From the NCBI GenBank assembly GCA_006176705.1, contig QRFJ01001015.1, forward strand, positions 229,129-293,128: a stretch of 64,000 bases of DNA. Direction: 5' to 3'. Below, piece after piece: positions 35,596 through 46,170 of this stretch (position 1 is its first letter; each line of letters begins with the position of its first letter). The DNA comes from Cocos nucifera. Lineage: Eukaryota > Streptophyta > Magnoliopsida > Arecales > Arecaceae. The translations under genes were made by a program, and so were the position numbers. Under the pieces are notes generated by a model that saw only the letters and a program-made list of their open reading frames with translations, did not search any database and had not been told where the DNA came from.

Positions 35596-38530
35596 ACGCA
35601 CGATATTAATTTTGGACAAGAAGGTTATTTTGAATTCTATGACCCACATTTTTTATTTTCAATTTGTAATTCCGAACATTTGAATTTGATAATATTTTTT
35701 AAATGTTATTGAATTTGGATATATATATATGTGTGTGTCTCTCAAGAATACACACATTAGTTTGCGACAGTTGACAATAAGTTGGAAGTTGGTTGGATGG
35801 CTCACCCTTATTGAGGACATGTAATAGGGTGAGGCAATCGAAATGGCGAAGCTGAAATCAGTGGGCCAAGACCAAAGCATCATGAAGTGCCCTGGCGGTT
35901 GGATTCTGAGCTCAGTGCCTACCTTTGGCCGCTATGGGTTACCAACGTACCTCCAATTACCAGCGAGGTAATGATCTCGCGACCATGGACTCATATGTTT
36001 TAATTTTAAAAAAGTTCGAGGAAGAAGGCTCTCACCGAACCCATTCAGGATCCCGAAATCAACCATCCAAAACATCCGTAAGACAAATTGGTAAGCATAT
36101 AATCCTTTCTGCTGTTTAAGTATAAAAAATCTCTCTCACTCTTAGTTGATTTAATGTACCGCAGTATGGTGTATCATGATGATCGTCTATCGCAGCCGTA
36201 TGCTGTGGTGCACCGTGGGGGATCTGTATTCCATGTGATTAGCTTTCCGTCGCTATGATTTTTGTGCTCCAAATTGGTACCGGTCCATATATAACATGAG
36301 ATGACATTCTTACCCATCATGGCCACTTTTGCCCGTTTTGGATTCTGAGCGGAAAGGCCACGCACCTCCTTGGGTTTGACGAGAGTCTCGAGCCAACATG
36401 GTGAAATCCTCAGTTGGACTCATCCTTTTTTCAGATAAATCTGCGAATAGTTTTGCCACTTCGTCCAACGCGCCTTCAACAATCCATGTGCCCTTCCTCT
36501 GTGTGCACGATGGGCTCAATGAGATAGTGCTGGGTTGGTTTCTCTCTTTCGAGAATTTTGATCTAATTCTTACATTTCAATTTTAGTACACAGAAAGAAA
36601 GGTTGGTCGATTCTCTATTTCAAAAATTAAAGTTTACTTGAATTGATGGCTGTGGTTCATGACTTCCTCTTCCCACTGGCGCCGCTCCTTAACCCCTACT
36701 ATTTCTCGCTAACTTTCCAAAGCCCAAGACTCCATGGCCTCCATCCTCCGGTGATACCCCATTATTTTTAGAGTTGAAATCAGATCGAATACGAGTTGAA
36801 TATCAGTATATTTATATCTTTATTTATTTATTTATTTTGATGAATATGATTACGGATTCAAATTTATTAAATACAAAAATTCATATTTATATTTATTTTA
36901 ATTATATATAAATATAAATTAAATATTAGAAATATAATTATGAAGATGGATATAAGTTGGATGATTAAAATTTATGATCATAAAATTTAAAAAATTACTA
37001 AATAAAAGATAAATCAATTTAATAGCATATTAATGTGATTATTTATTTTTTATAAAAAATTGAGATTGCTATATAAAATTAAATAGGTGATAAATAGACT
37101 CAGATATTCCAATATTCATTAGATGGTTGTATATCCATATCCAAATATGATATGGATAAGGATATTAATTAAAAATTTATCTAAATATAGATATGAATAT
37201 TAATTGGATGTTATTAATATCTAGATAGATTTATAAATGAATATGGATGAAATATTATCTAATCCACTTTCATCTTTAGCTATCTGCCATCTTCTCTTCT
37301 ATGGAAAGTCTATCTTATATTGCCTGCATCCTCGTTCAGTCCACCTCCAACTCCCTCAATGCCCTCCTCTTTCATACCCACATTTGCACTTCCAAGCTCA
37401 GCTGCTTTAACGGCAATGCCCACACAAGCAAGCTTCTTCATTGATCTCATCCCTTTCACTTGGCAAAATGGTCCATGCCCAAGTGTTCAAATTTGGTTGG
37501 CATCCATTAAAAATTGTATACCACTGGCATCAAATGCAACTTTACTTTAGTAATTTGGGGCCTTTGCATCCCATAAAAATTCAAATATTTTATATGATTA
37601 TACTAGAAAAATAGTTTGAATACCAAAAAAAAATGCTTGATAAGAAAATTGGGCGTTTTCTAAGTGGATGTGCAACTTATAACTTAGTACCAAAATCTAC
37701 GGATCATTTATTCTTTGCTTTACATCCATTTAATGAGCCCTCTATTCTATCTTTGGTATTTTGCACCCTCTATCCTTCTCTAAATTTCTTTATTCAGAAC
37801 TCAAAATCAATAACTGGTTCTAATTCTCCAAGCAACAACAGTTGCTTGGCCTTGTTCGAAGGAACCTAATTCTTGACTTTTTTTTTTTGTAAGAAATTTT
37901 TTTTATCTTTGGTGGCTGCAGAAGCTCTCTTCAATGATTGGTCTTTTCTTTGTCAACCTTGAAAAAATCTGGTCAAAAATTCATTTGGTTTCAACTGAAC
38001 TTTGAGAACTTGATTGAGCTATTAGCATTGGGCTGTGTTGCTTATGCTTTGCATAGACCATTGCCGGTGGAAGAGCACCTTTGCTTAGAGTGAAGATGCA
38101 AATTTTTTGCCAAACCTGCATAGCTTATGGTGCTCACTGCTTGTTGTTGTTGGATATGCTGGAAGAAGCGTAATTATAAATTTTTCTTAAGAAGCAAGCT
38201 TTAATATCTGCTATTGCTGCATATGGTCTAAGCCTCTTCAATGACCGGTGTTCCATACTTATCACGGACATAGTTTGAAGAATTTAAAACAAAGGCATGT
38301 TACCATTTTCCTTGGAAATAATTTTCTGTTAATTGTTGCGAATGAAAGATGCTGCAGCTGGACAATGGTGTGGAAGTTCAAGGGAAGATGGTCTCTCTTT
38401 CTGCTCTAGTAAACCTTGATTTAGTACTTCTCTTTTTTAGCAATCAGATGCTGTGTTTGTTTATGTATTATGTTATTCTTATCCCACTCCTTTCTCTGCT
38501 TCTGTGTAAATAGCCTCTGTAAATTTGGAC
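34976..38530. other. AT-rich spacer, no gene assigned
   Basis: A (TA)n tract fills 35513-35592. Short frames between 35880 and 36590 and at 37320-37870 (both strands) match no family I know. TACC-A(9) occurs at 37621-37633 but flanking repeats were not found. The stretch before 38590 may be the 3' end of a retroposed transcript (see next entry). Confidence 0.5.
35513..35592. repeat. (TA)n microsatellite
   Basis: About 80 bp of alternating T and A. Confidence 0.95.
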
Positions 38531-38590
38531 TTCTCAATAAAAGTTGGGTGGCATTTGACCCCATGTTCATCATATAAAAAAAAAAAAAGG
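38530..38590 (+). other. AATAAA signal plus A-tract, retroposed 3' end (candidate)
   Basis: AATAAA at about 38538 is followed some 40 bases later by an A(12) tract at about 38577-38588, the spacing of a polyadenylated transcript copied back into DNA. The body upstream (37600-38530) is not recognised, and the 5' border and flanking repeat were not found. Confidence 0.35.
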
Positions 38591-38619
38591 GCAGGCGCCT
38601 CACGAGTTCCCTTCCAGGA

Positions 38620-39330
38620 CTTCTTGGTCCATATGGTGCTTCTGGTTGATACGGCAGGGCTTGCGTTCGACGACAACGCAGAGTTCGATATCGCTTCGTG
38701 AATTAAATTTCGGATGTCCGCTTCAAAGCGCGGGCGATTAAGTATGCATATCAAGTGTTTGATAAGATAACCAATAGGATGTAATTCCCGGGAGCGGTGG
38801 CCTAGAGTTGAATCAGGTGATGTCGAAGGAGAAAGGAGGGGCTGGTGAGCGCGTGTTGGTGGACATCCTCTCATAATAGGGGTCATCGACGGAGGGATAT
38901 ACGAGAAAGAAGAAGATAAACCGTACTGTTACGATAGGCATTGCACTGATTGTGCGTGCGGGGATCTAAACTGTGGTTCGTGTGGGGAAGGCTTTTTAGA
39001 CTTCCAATGTGATGGTAAGAGGAGGCCGTGAGTTGGAGCGCTTGCAATCAACGGACATGGTAAAGACCAGTTGTTCTCGGTGATGGAAACGCATGGAGTA
39101 CCATCGAACGAGGTTTTTGTGATTTGAAATCAAATGCACGTGCTCATTCTGGGCTGATTTGATCATAGGCGAACGGATCAGAAAGAAGTTTCTTCAATTG
39201 GATCCAACGAACAGTGGGCTCTCTTTACTGCTATCAAATATATGTGCATCCGTTGTAAGGTGAAGAGATTTAACCAAGCTGGGTACTGCAATTGGAGAGC
39301 ACCAGAATAAGGAACCACCTGATAAAGTCG
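38620..39330 (+). pseudogene. PPR-protein remnant (PLS/E type)
   Basis: Scattered pieces in different frames resemble the end of a plant pentatricopeptide-repeat protein (organelle RNA binding): a block like CGSCGEGFLDFQCDGK, then SVMETHGVPSNEVFVI, ARAHSGLI, RKKFLQLDPTNSGLSLLLSN and a following YVHP, in the order of the last PPR motifs and E motif. There are many stops and indels. The identification rests mainly on the LQLDP(T/S)NSGLY.LLSNIY block at about 39185-39240. Confidence 0.5.
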
Positions 39331-39339
39331 TGCAACGAC

Positions 39340-39458
39340 GTAGGGACTAAAGAAATTAATCGCTTTTGATCACGTTATCATCCAAAAAAAAAAAAATCAA
39401 ATAATCAGATGAAGTGACAATAAGAGGCTTGAAGGCTTCTTACACAAATTATCATCAG

Positions 39459-39507
<49 letters not shown>

Positions 39508-40174
39508 GGTTGTGACACAAATTAAAACCAGACTCCCTAGAATTTCCAAATCTGGTATAAAAATCTTATCAAGGTTTTACTACTTTTTGAGTATTAGAAT
39601 AAGAACCCAGCCAAAATCGAGACGGACACAGCAACGAGATTGGTATCCAACACGCTAATAAATTCACCACATGAAAAACTTATCATCTGAAGGTACCAAC
39701 CAATATAACGTATCTGAAGCTCAAACAGTCTTGTAATCGCAACCAACTACATTGCCATCAATAAGGGTCTTCAATACCTTAGCATATCCTCCAGCATGCA
39801 CATACGCTAAATGCAATTGTATCAGCCACCACAGCGTAAACCAATAAAACCACAAATCAATTCCCACGTAGAACCTAGACCTCATAGGTCCAAAAACTCT
39901 ATCCAGTTGCTTTAGAAGGGACTTAAAATGTAAACATCTTTACCATGAAGAAAGACGAAGAAAGACGAGGAAAAAACAAAATGGAGTGGCAACGGAATAC
40001 TACTCCCATCCTACAACGAAAAATATACCAATTCAGGAATTTCTAGTGAGGCTCCTGAGAAACTCACATGTGGAGACTACAAATTCTCTCAAGACATATG
40101 ATAAAGAATCCCACTAAATCCGTCAACCACCAAGAAGAATTATGCCAGAAAACACCCCCACTCGAAGCTCCACA
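39340..40174. other. spacer and 3' flank of the APR gene
   Basis: Contains (TA)n at 39461-39503 and an A(13) tract at about 39377. The part from about 39900 to 40174 is likely 3' untranslated region of the APS reductase gene on the minus strand. I could not place the polyadenylation site. Confidence 0.5.
39461..39503. repeat. (AT)n microsatellite
   Basis: About 43 bp of alternating A and T. Confidence 0.95.
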
Positions 40175-42574
40175 TCATCGAAGAGCATTGATAAATGCAA
40201 GGAGTGAATCAACGTCTCGTCTCTCTGAAGGATACTTGATAGGCCTTGATGCGTGCTTGGGGAAAAACAGAATTGTGGGGAAGCTTCCCAATTGCAGTTG
40301 TTGTTGAGCAAATGTTTTCTGGTCTCCATCAGCCCGGAACTTCCCTACTTTGATGCCCGTACCGGAGAGCTTCTCAGCCAACTCTACATACGAAGCTTCC
40401 ATTCCCTGATGGACAGGTATAAAGCAAATAAGCAACTTGATCAAAGCCACTTATGGAGCTAGTGGATTAAAGAAAACCAAAACCATAGCCTTCTTGTTAC
40501 CTACCTGGCAAAAGGGGCACCAAGGAGCATAGAGAACAACCAGCCAGGGCTCCCTCCGGTTCTCTAGCCTCAGCAAGTTCTCTATTCCTGGCCTGCTAAG
40601 GTTAACGATGGCTTGGGTCTCAAAGATGTCTGGTATGCCATTTACGGAGTTGACTGCCGCAGCTCCATTTCCATTGACAGCCGCAGCTCCATTTCCATTA
40701 GTACCTAACTTTTGTGCCTCCTCCTGTGAGGTGTTTCCCTTGTGGAGTCCGCACTCCTTGGACTTGGCATCCTCCCACCACCACCTTCCTTCCCTCTCGT
40801 GCTGACCAGGCAAGACAGGTCTGGTGCACGGTTCACAACCAATGGACACATAACCCTGGATACGGAGCAGATGGAGGAAAATAAATATCATTTATAGAGA
40901 ATCAGCAGAACAACCACAATTATATACTATCAAATTCCACTGATGTGTACCTGTGAGTGCAAGGAGTTCACTGGAACATCCATGGTCCTGAGGAAATTCC
41001 ATATATCTTTGCCTTCCACATTGGCGACTGGATTCCACTTTATCAAACTACCAATTCCACCATCCATCCCTTCAAAAGAAGGATCTACCTGCATGTCCAA
41101 TTGAATAACCTTAGCACCCTGAATCATAGATATAGAGTTGATGGGCATCATGCATCACATTCCGCTGTCATGTCCTAAAAGATGGCAGGCAAAACTTAGA
41201 ATGATACCTGAACGACAGGGATTTGGGCTCTGGTGCCAGGGGATTGATCCTTCCTCTGTCCAGTGATCCAAGCCCTAAGTCCTTTGAGAGCCCTCCTCAA
41301 AGGTCTTACTTTCCTCACTCCGCAGCACTCCTGGTGCCCGTCCTCATAGAAAGAGAACAAACCTTTGCTCCTCACAAGGGCCTGCACTTCCCCTGCATCT
41401 GGGAACATGTATTCAATGTGAATGCCGTAATGCTTCTCCACAGCATCAAAGAACCTGTATGTCTCTGGGTTCAGCCTTCCAGTGTCAAGGCTGAAGACTC
41501 TGAAAGGCCGACCAGTCAACCGAGCATACTCTATCAATGCAACATCCTCTGCCCCACTGTAGAAGAAAAGCAACAAATTAGTCCAAATTTTGTTTAGTAT
41601 GATTAAGATTTAGAGCATGAAATCTTTTGCCTCAACTATATTATTCAAAATATTCACACTCATTATAAGACGAACAGCGAATTACAGGCACTTCTACAAT
41701 TTACAGGTAAAACTGAAATAGATCAGAAATAAAATATTTAAGCTTTTTAATCGAACCATGGTGAATCAATTTTTATCTAACATGGATCGACTATGATACT
41801 TGCGCTGGTCCATGATGAATGGAACAAGACAGAAATGGGTCCAGCTACTGCTCGCACCCACGCACTCCAATAATAATGGTACCAATTTGTGACCATACGC
41901 CTGAGATTCCGGGTTTTCCTTTTCTTTCTTTTACGGATGAAGTCGGTAGAAACGACGACACTTTCTCTTACTTGCATTAAAAATGGAAATAGATATCCAC
42001 CATAACCAGCGTGAGTGGATCCAAAGCCTTGCGACATGGTGACCGTTCGATCCACCATTAAACAGTTCAAAAGTTATATCAAAAAAATAAATTATATATA
42101 ACACGTAATAAGAAAAAATAAATAACGTTATGGGCTTGTGCTATGAGTTCCCTTTATTAACAGAATATTCCTAAGGTCCAGCGGTACTTCTATTCGGGGG
42201 AAAAAAGAAGAAGAGAGAGAGAGAGAGAGAGAGAGATTAAACCTGAAGGCGATGGCGATGTCGCTCCCAAATTTCTCGAGGGCCTTATCCATGATCTCGA
42301 GAGGGGAAGCGTTCTCGAGTTTTCTCGCCAGCTGATCGTAATCCACCTTCTCTTCCTCCTCCCTCCCCCTCCCCTTCTCCTCCACCACCGCCTCCGCCAT
42401 CGTAGCCGGCGCCGCCGCCAATGGCGCCACGGAGTCATTCCTCCTGGCGGGCTCCACCGCATGGAGCGGCTTCACGGCCCATCGCCTCTGGGAAGGACAA
42501 TTGAACGTCGACGGCACGATCGACGCCTCCAGATGCCTCACGGATCCAATCAGGGCAGCTGCGCCAAGAACCAT
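40175..42574 (-). CDS. APR: 5'-adenylylsulfate reductase, plastid
   Basis: Reduces APS to sulfite and AMP with glutathione in plastids, the key step of plant sulfate assimilation. Exons (minus): 42574-42243, 41556-41209 or 41208, 41088-40951, 40855-40505, 40405-40175. Phase requires 41208 for the third boundary. All have GT-AG borders and join to 466 codons plus TGA, close to the usual 455-475. A basic transit peptide is followed by the reductase domain: QLARKLENASPLEIMDKALE, SGAEDVALIEYARLTGRPFR, FSLDTGRLNPETY. The cysteine pair C188-C189 (HQECCGVRKVRPLRRAL) and C280/C283 (GCEPC) would hold the 4Fe-4S cluster. The linker has NGNGAAAV twice (residues 326-341). The C-terminal thioredoxin/glutaredoxin-like domain carries WCPFC (C386, C389) split after Q390 by the last intron, and FRADGDQKTFAQQQLQLGSF. 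No defect is seen. Start: see the upstream exon entry. Confidence 0.95.
42211..42237. repeat. (GA)n microsatellite in APR intron
   Basis: Reads (CT)n on the coding strand, starting only about five bases after the splice donor of the 42574-42243 exon. Confidence 0.85.
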
Positions 42575-42710
42575 CTATCTCAGAGACGGAAAATAACAGA
42601 AATAGGAAACCAAAAGGCGACAATCGGCGGAAAGAAAACGTACCTCTGGCATCGAGGGAGATGAGCGAATGCGAAGAGATTGAACCGGAAGTCGCAGCAG
42701 CGGAAGCCAT
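42575..42710 (-). other. upstream exon and 69-nt intron of APR; start ambiguous
   Basis: An ATG at 42710 opens MASAAATSGSISSHSLISLD, just like APR transit peptides, and meets a good donor (CCAGAG then GTACGT at about 42644). A 69-nt intron would end TAG at 42575. Joined this way the phase is wrong for the reductase frame and leads to a stop at about 42437. Either translation really begins at 42574, directly after the acceptor, with the upstream exon as leader containing an upstream frame, or a small indel or unusual splice is hidden here. Confidence 0.6.
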
Positions 42711-42839
42711 TAGAAGAGGATCGTATCTTCTTTTCCCTCCCCAAAAATCAAGAAACGCTCGAAGAGACCTTCGATCTCGCGCGCGCCTTTTCAATTCTTG
42801 GCTTTCGCTCGGTGCTGGGGGATTTTGGTAAGAGGGATG

Positions 42840-42930
42840 GGGATAAATAATGGCCGTGGCAGGCGGAGGGCGTTCCGGTTCAATGAACCTGGACGCTTTT
42901 CCGTGGAACTGCCGTGCTGACACGTGGCGA
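42840..42930 (-). promoter_or_regulatory. putative APR promoter elements (G-box, TATA-like)
   Basis: CACGTG at 42921-42926, in the context GACACGTGGC, is a perfect G-box about 210 bases upstream of the first ATG. A TATA-like ATTATTTAT (minus) lies at about 42844-42852. APR genes are light- and sulfur-regulated and bZIP factors such as HY5 are known to act on APR promoters through G-box-like sites. The link here is inference from position. Confidence 0.4.
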
Positions 42931-44139
42931 GAAGTGATTGCAGGAGCCTATTGCGCGTCGCGAAGAGGTTCCGTCACTTGGCGAAGCGCGGTAGGCGCGC
43001 CGAACGGGGCAGCGAAGCGCTTGCGTCATAGCCCACATAAACAAAAACGTATGAGCGTAGTTAAATGTAGGGACATCGTAATCGAACCCATTACAAGACC
43101 CAGAAGAAAGATTGGTCGGTGGGCGGGGTACGAGCGGCGTCATCCTTTGGGTTGGGCGTGGGTCTGGTGTTTTGATAATCCGTTGGGTGTTCAAGGAATA
43201 AACCTTTGGAGGAAGAGATGCTTCTGAGTAGATTCGGAGGTTGTGTACAGGATTCGCCCAACATTGTTTGGGTGGTGCATGGAGAGCTTCCGAGGAGAGT
43301 GGTGGCTATTAATTTGGGGTAGTCAGAAATCGACGTCTCAGCCATCACCTTCGTTTAAAAATAAAATAATTAAAGCTAATGAAATCTATGATTTAGATTT
43401 TGTGATGGAGAGGGCACATAATAAATCTGTGGAATAAAATGACTTGTACGGGACCAAGTAAACAGAGACAGAAAAACGTAGAGCAATCAAAAAGGATATT
43501 CTGAGAGACTGGCTAGGAAGGTTTGAAAGGATGGAGTTGCGGCCATTGGGAACACAATTAATAGAAGATATGTGTAACAGTCGAATAATTTATGAGAGCC
43601 TCAAAAAATACTTGTGTTTAACGAGAGCACGTCGTATGTCCTTTTCCTTCTTTAGCAAGTTGCATCTATTTGGCAAACTTTGACCCAACTTTGATTAGTC
43701 GTCTAATCTTTCTTGCCCTTGAACCCTTTGAACTTCGCTTGTGGCAACCAATATAGGATAATTCAAAAAAAAAAAAAAAAAACAAAATAGGAATATTTGA
43801 CCATCCAGTGCTGCATCGTCCATAATTTTGCTCTTGAGAATAATGAGATTAGCATATATATATATATATATTCGTTGATTCATGCTTTGATGCAACGCAA
43901 GTATCGTACATCTTGCGGCAAGATGTGCAGCAAACAAGGAATTGGAGATCCAATGGTCCGAGACATTCCAAACCTCCCAGCTAACTCCATCCTTGTTTCG
44001 GTGTCATGCCTCCTGACTCGATGACAGATGCAAAAAGACGAGGACTGGTTAAATGGATACGATTATGGTGTGGTGGAGCATTTTGACTGTTTTGCACTCT
44101 GAGCCACTTATCTTGCATGATCGTGAGCCATCTCTATCT

Positions 44140-44178
44140 CTTCTTCTTCTTCTTCTTCTTCTTCTTCTTCTTCTTCTT
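44140..44178. repeat. (CTT)n microsatellite
   Basis: About 13 copies of CTT. Confidence 0.9.
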
Positions 44179-44189
44179 TTCATTTTTTC

Positions 44190-44900
44190 TTTTTTTTTTT
44201 TGATGATATACGGAGCCTGGGAAACTAGCCACCTATCATTTATTGAAAATGAGTATTTACAGGCTAGCTATGACACAAGGATAAGTTAACAGAGCCTTGT
44301 TTCAGACTCAAGGAGGGAGAAAAAACAAACAAGAAACAAATAGGAAATAAGGAAGTGAAAGTCTAACGGGAAAGTTACAAAGCCACAATCTAAACTCATC
44401 TCTAAGTCAACCATCTTTCTGTAAGCACCCAGGAGAGTGCCATCATCCTGTGTTCTTTGATAAATTCAAGATTGAGGATATTCAGGATAGTCAGGAAGAG
44501 TACAAAGACTCTGTACCAAGCTGCAACAGCAACCATCTCAGTCAACTGCACAAAGATCTGATAGGTTGTAAGAGTATCACCCATTCAATCTATCTGTCAA
44601 ACTCTTCAATTTGTGCAAGAGTTTAGTGTGCTCAGCAAGCATTTTAACCCCATAGAGGTTGGACCAGGGGGAAAACAATTGAAGAGCTTCTTCACACACT
44701 GATTTGAGGACCTCGCTTGTTTAGGAAGGCTCTAGAGTTTCTTTCTCGCCAGCACGACCAAGAAAAAGCACTGATCTGTGAGCCATCTCTCAAATCATCT
44801 GCTTGATTTGCTCCCATACATTGTATGACAAATCTGAATTCTTTTAATATGCAAAAGGTGTCTGAAAATTTGTTTAGCTGGAAACTCCAGTCCTGTGTAG
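44190..44900 (-). other. retroposed 3' end with poly(A) (candidate)
   Basis: On the minus strand AATAAA (about 44236-44241) is followed 35 bases later by TATCATC and A(11). This is the layout of a polyadenylated RNA copied into DNA. The sequence upstream in that direction (to about 44900) includes a 60-codon frame at 44584-44402 that I do not recognise, so it could be a LINE tail or a processed pseudogene. Confidence 0.35.
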
Positions 44901-45210
44901 AGAATCAAATCCCATATATTGATTAGAGAAGATAATTATGGATTGGTTAACCAAGAAGATCATTTCCATTCCAGTGATCTTTTGTAATGCTACAGCAATT
45001 TTCTTACTGAATGGGGTATCAAACTTTTTATCTCTTTGCTTTCTGTGATTTACTTTGTTTATATCTTCACCAACTGTTGCTTTCAATTGCTATTTTATTT
45101 AAACATATTTTTTTTAAACTTATACCTGATATATGGCTTTTAGGCTTTGTTTGGTACGAAGGATGGATTGAAGCAAGGAAGGATGGATGAGAGAGAGGAT
45201 GGATGGATCC

Positions 45211-46003
45211 TGTTGGTGCGAAAACTGATCGTCGTTGGATCCAACCGGAGCGGAGGAGGATGAGGTCACCGCCGGGGACCTGCAAAATAAAGTTCCATTT
45301 GGAGTCGATGGAGGTGGCTCCGACAGGACCCTCCGACGATCAAGTCAGCTCTGGCTAACAGAAATGAAGTGCCCGGGAATGAGTTCCACAGAGCTTAGAG
45401 GAGGAGAGGAGAGCTTAGAGCCTAGAGTTAGCGTATCTGGAGAGTCCTTTTTATAGGCGGAGCCTGATTGATGGTGACGACCATATCGTCCGACCGTGGA
45501 CCGCTTGGGGCCGCATGGAGTTCGGTACGGAAAGGAAGACGTCGTTAGACGGATAGTGACAGCCATACTGATGGATCGTGGGCCGTACGGGACTGATTAC
45601 GGAGAGAATGGTGTCGCCAGTAGTGGTGGCCATGTTGTCCGATCGCATCGTCTGTGGTAGACTGATGGCGATCGTTCATCCAGATTTAATAGCCGTGGCT
45701 CTGAGAAAGCAGGCATTGATCGATGGACTTCGGTATATATCAATTTCAGAGGAGTTTAAACTTCTAGAGGAGTTCAGCCAAGGAAAAGCATGGAGGGAGT
45801 TCGGCTCCCACAGACATCTGGCTGGAAGAGCGTGGAGGAAGTTCGGCTCTCGTGAAAGTCCGACTAAAGCTCGACCGCTGAGGAGTTCGACCGGCTGAAG
45901 GAGTTTGGCTAAGATCCATCCACTGAAGTTCTTCTATGGCTACCGATTGCGTTAGGCTAAGCATCGAACTGGACTTCGGTGGGAGCGGAGTTTATTCCCA
46001 ACA
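45211..46003 (-). mobile_element. 3' LTR of gypsy element 2
   Basis: From TGTTGGGAATAAACTCC (minus, at 46003) to CGCACCAACA at 45211, 793 bp. Shorter than its partner because it lacks one 42-bp repeat and further U3 repeats. Preceded on the minus strand by the purine-rich GGGAGTGAGGAAGACTAT (polypurine tract, 46004-46021). Confidence 0.85.
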
Positions 46004-46170
46004 ATAGTCTTCCTCACTCCCGAGTTCGAAACTCGAAGGAAGGGAGTGCAGAAAAGGTGACTCCGAAGTCCTTTTTTGGACTCTGCGCTAATTCATATTG
46101 AAGCTCGGGGGGGGGGAGATTTCATCTTCAGCCAAAGTTGATGTTGAAGTTGAAGCCCGGGGGAGATCTC

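Larger units (their letters stand above)
42931..45139. other. spacer between APR and the transposon nest
   Basis: No gene recognised. Contains a short (TA)n tract (about 43855-43871), a (CTT)n tract (44140-44178) and a retroposed-looking 3' end (44190-44250). Short frames at 42850-43350 overlap on both strands and carry no family signature. Confidence 0.5.

Noticed and set aside
38479..38886. 135-codon minus-strand frame
   Set aside because: Lies opposite the PPR remnant and the poly(A) tract; no domain signature.
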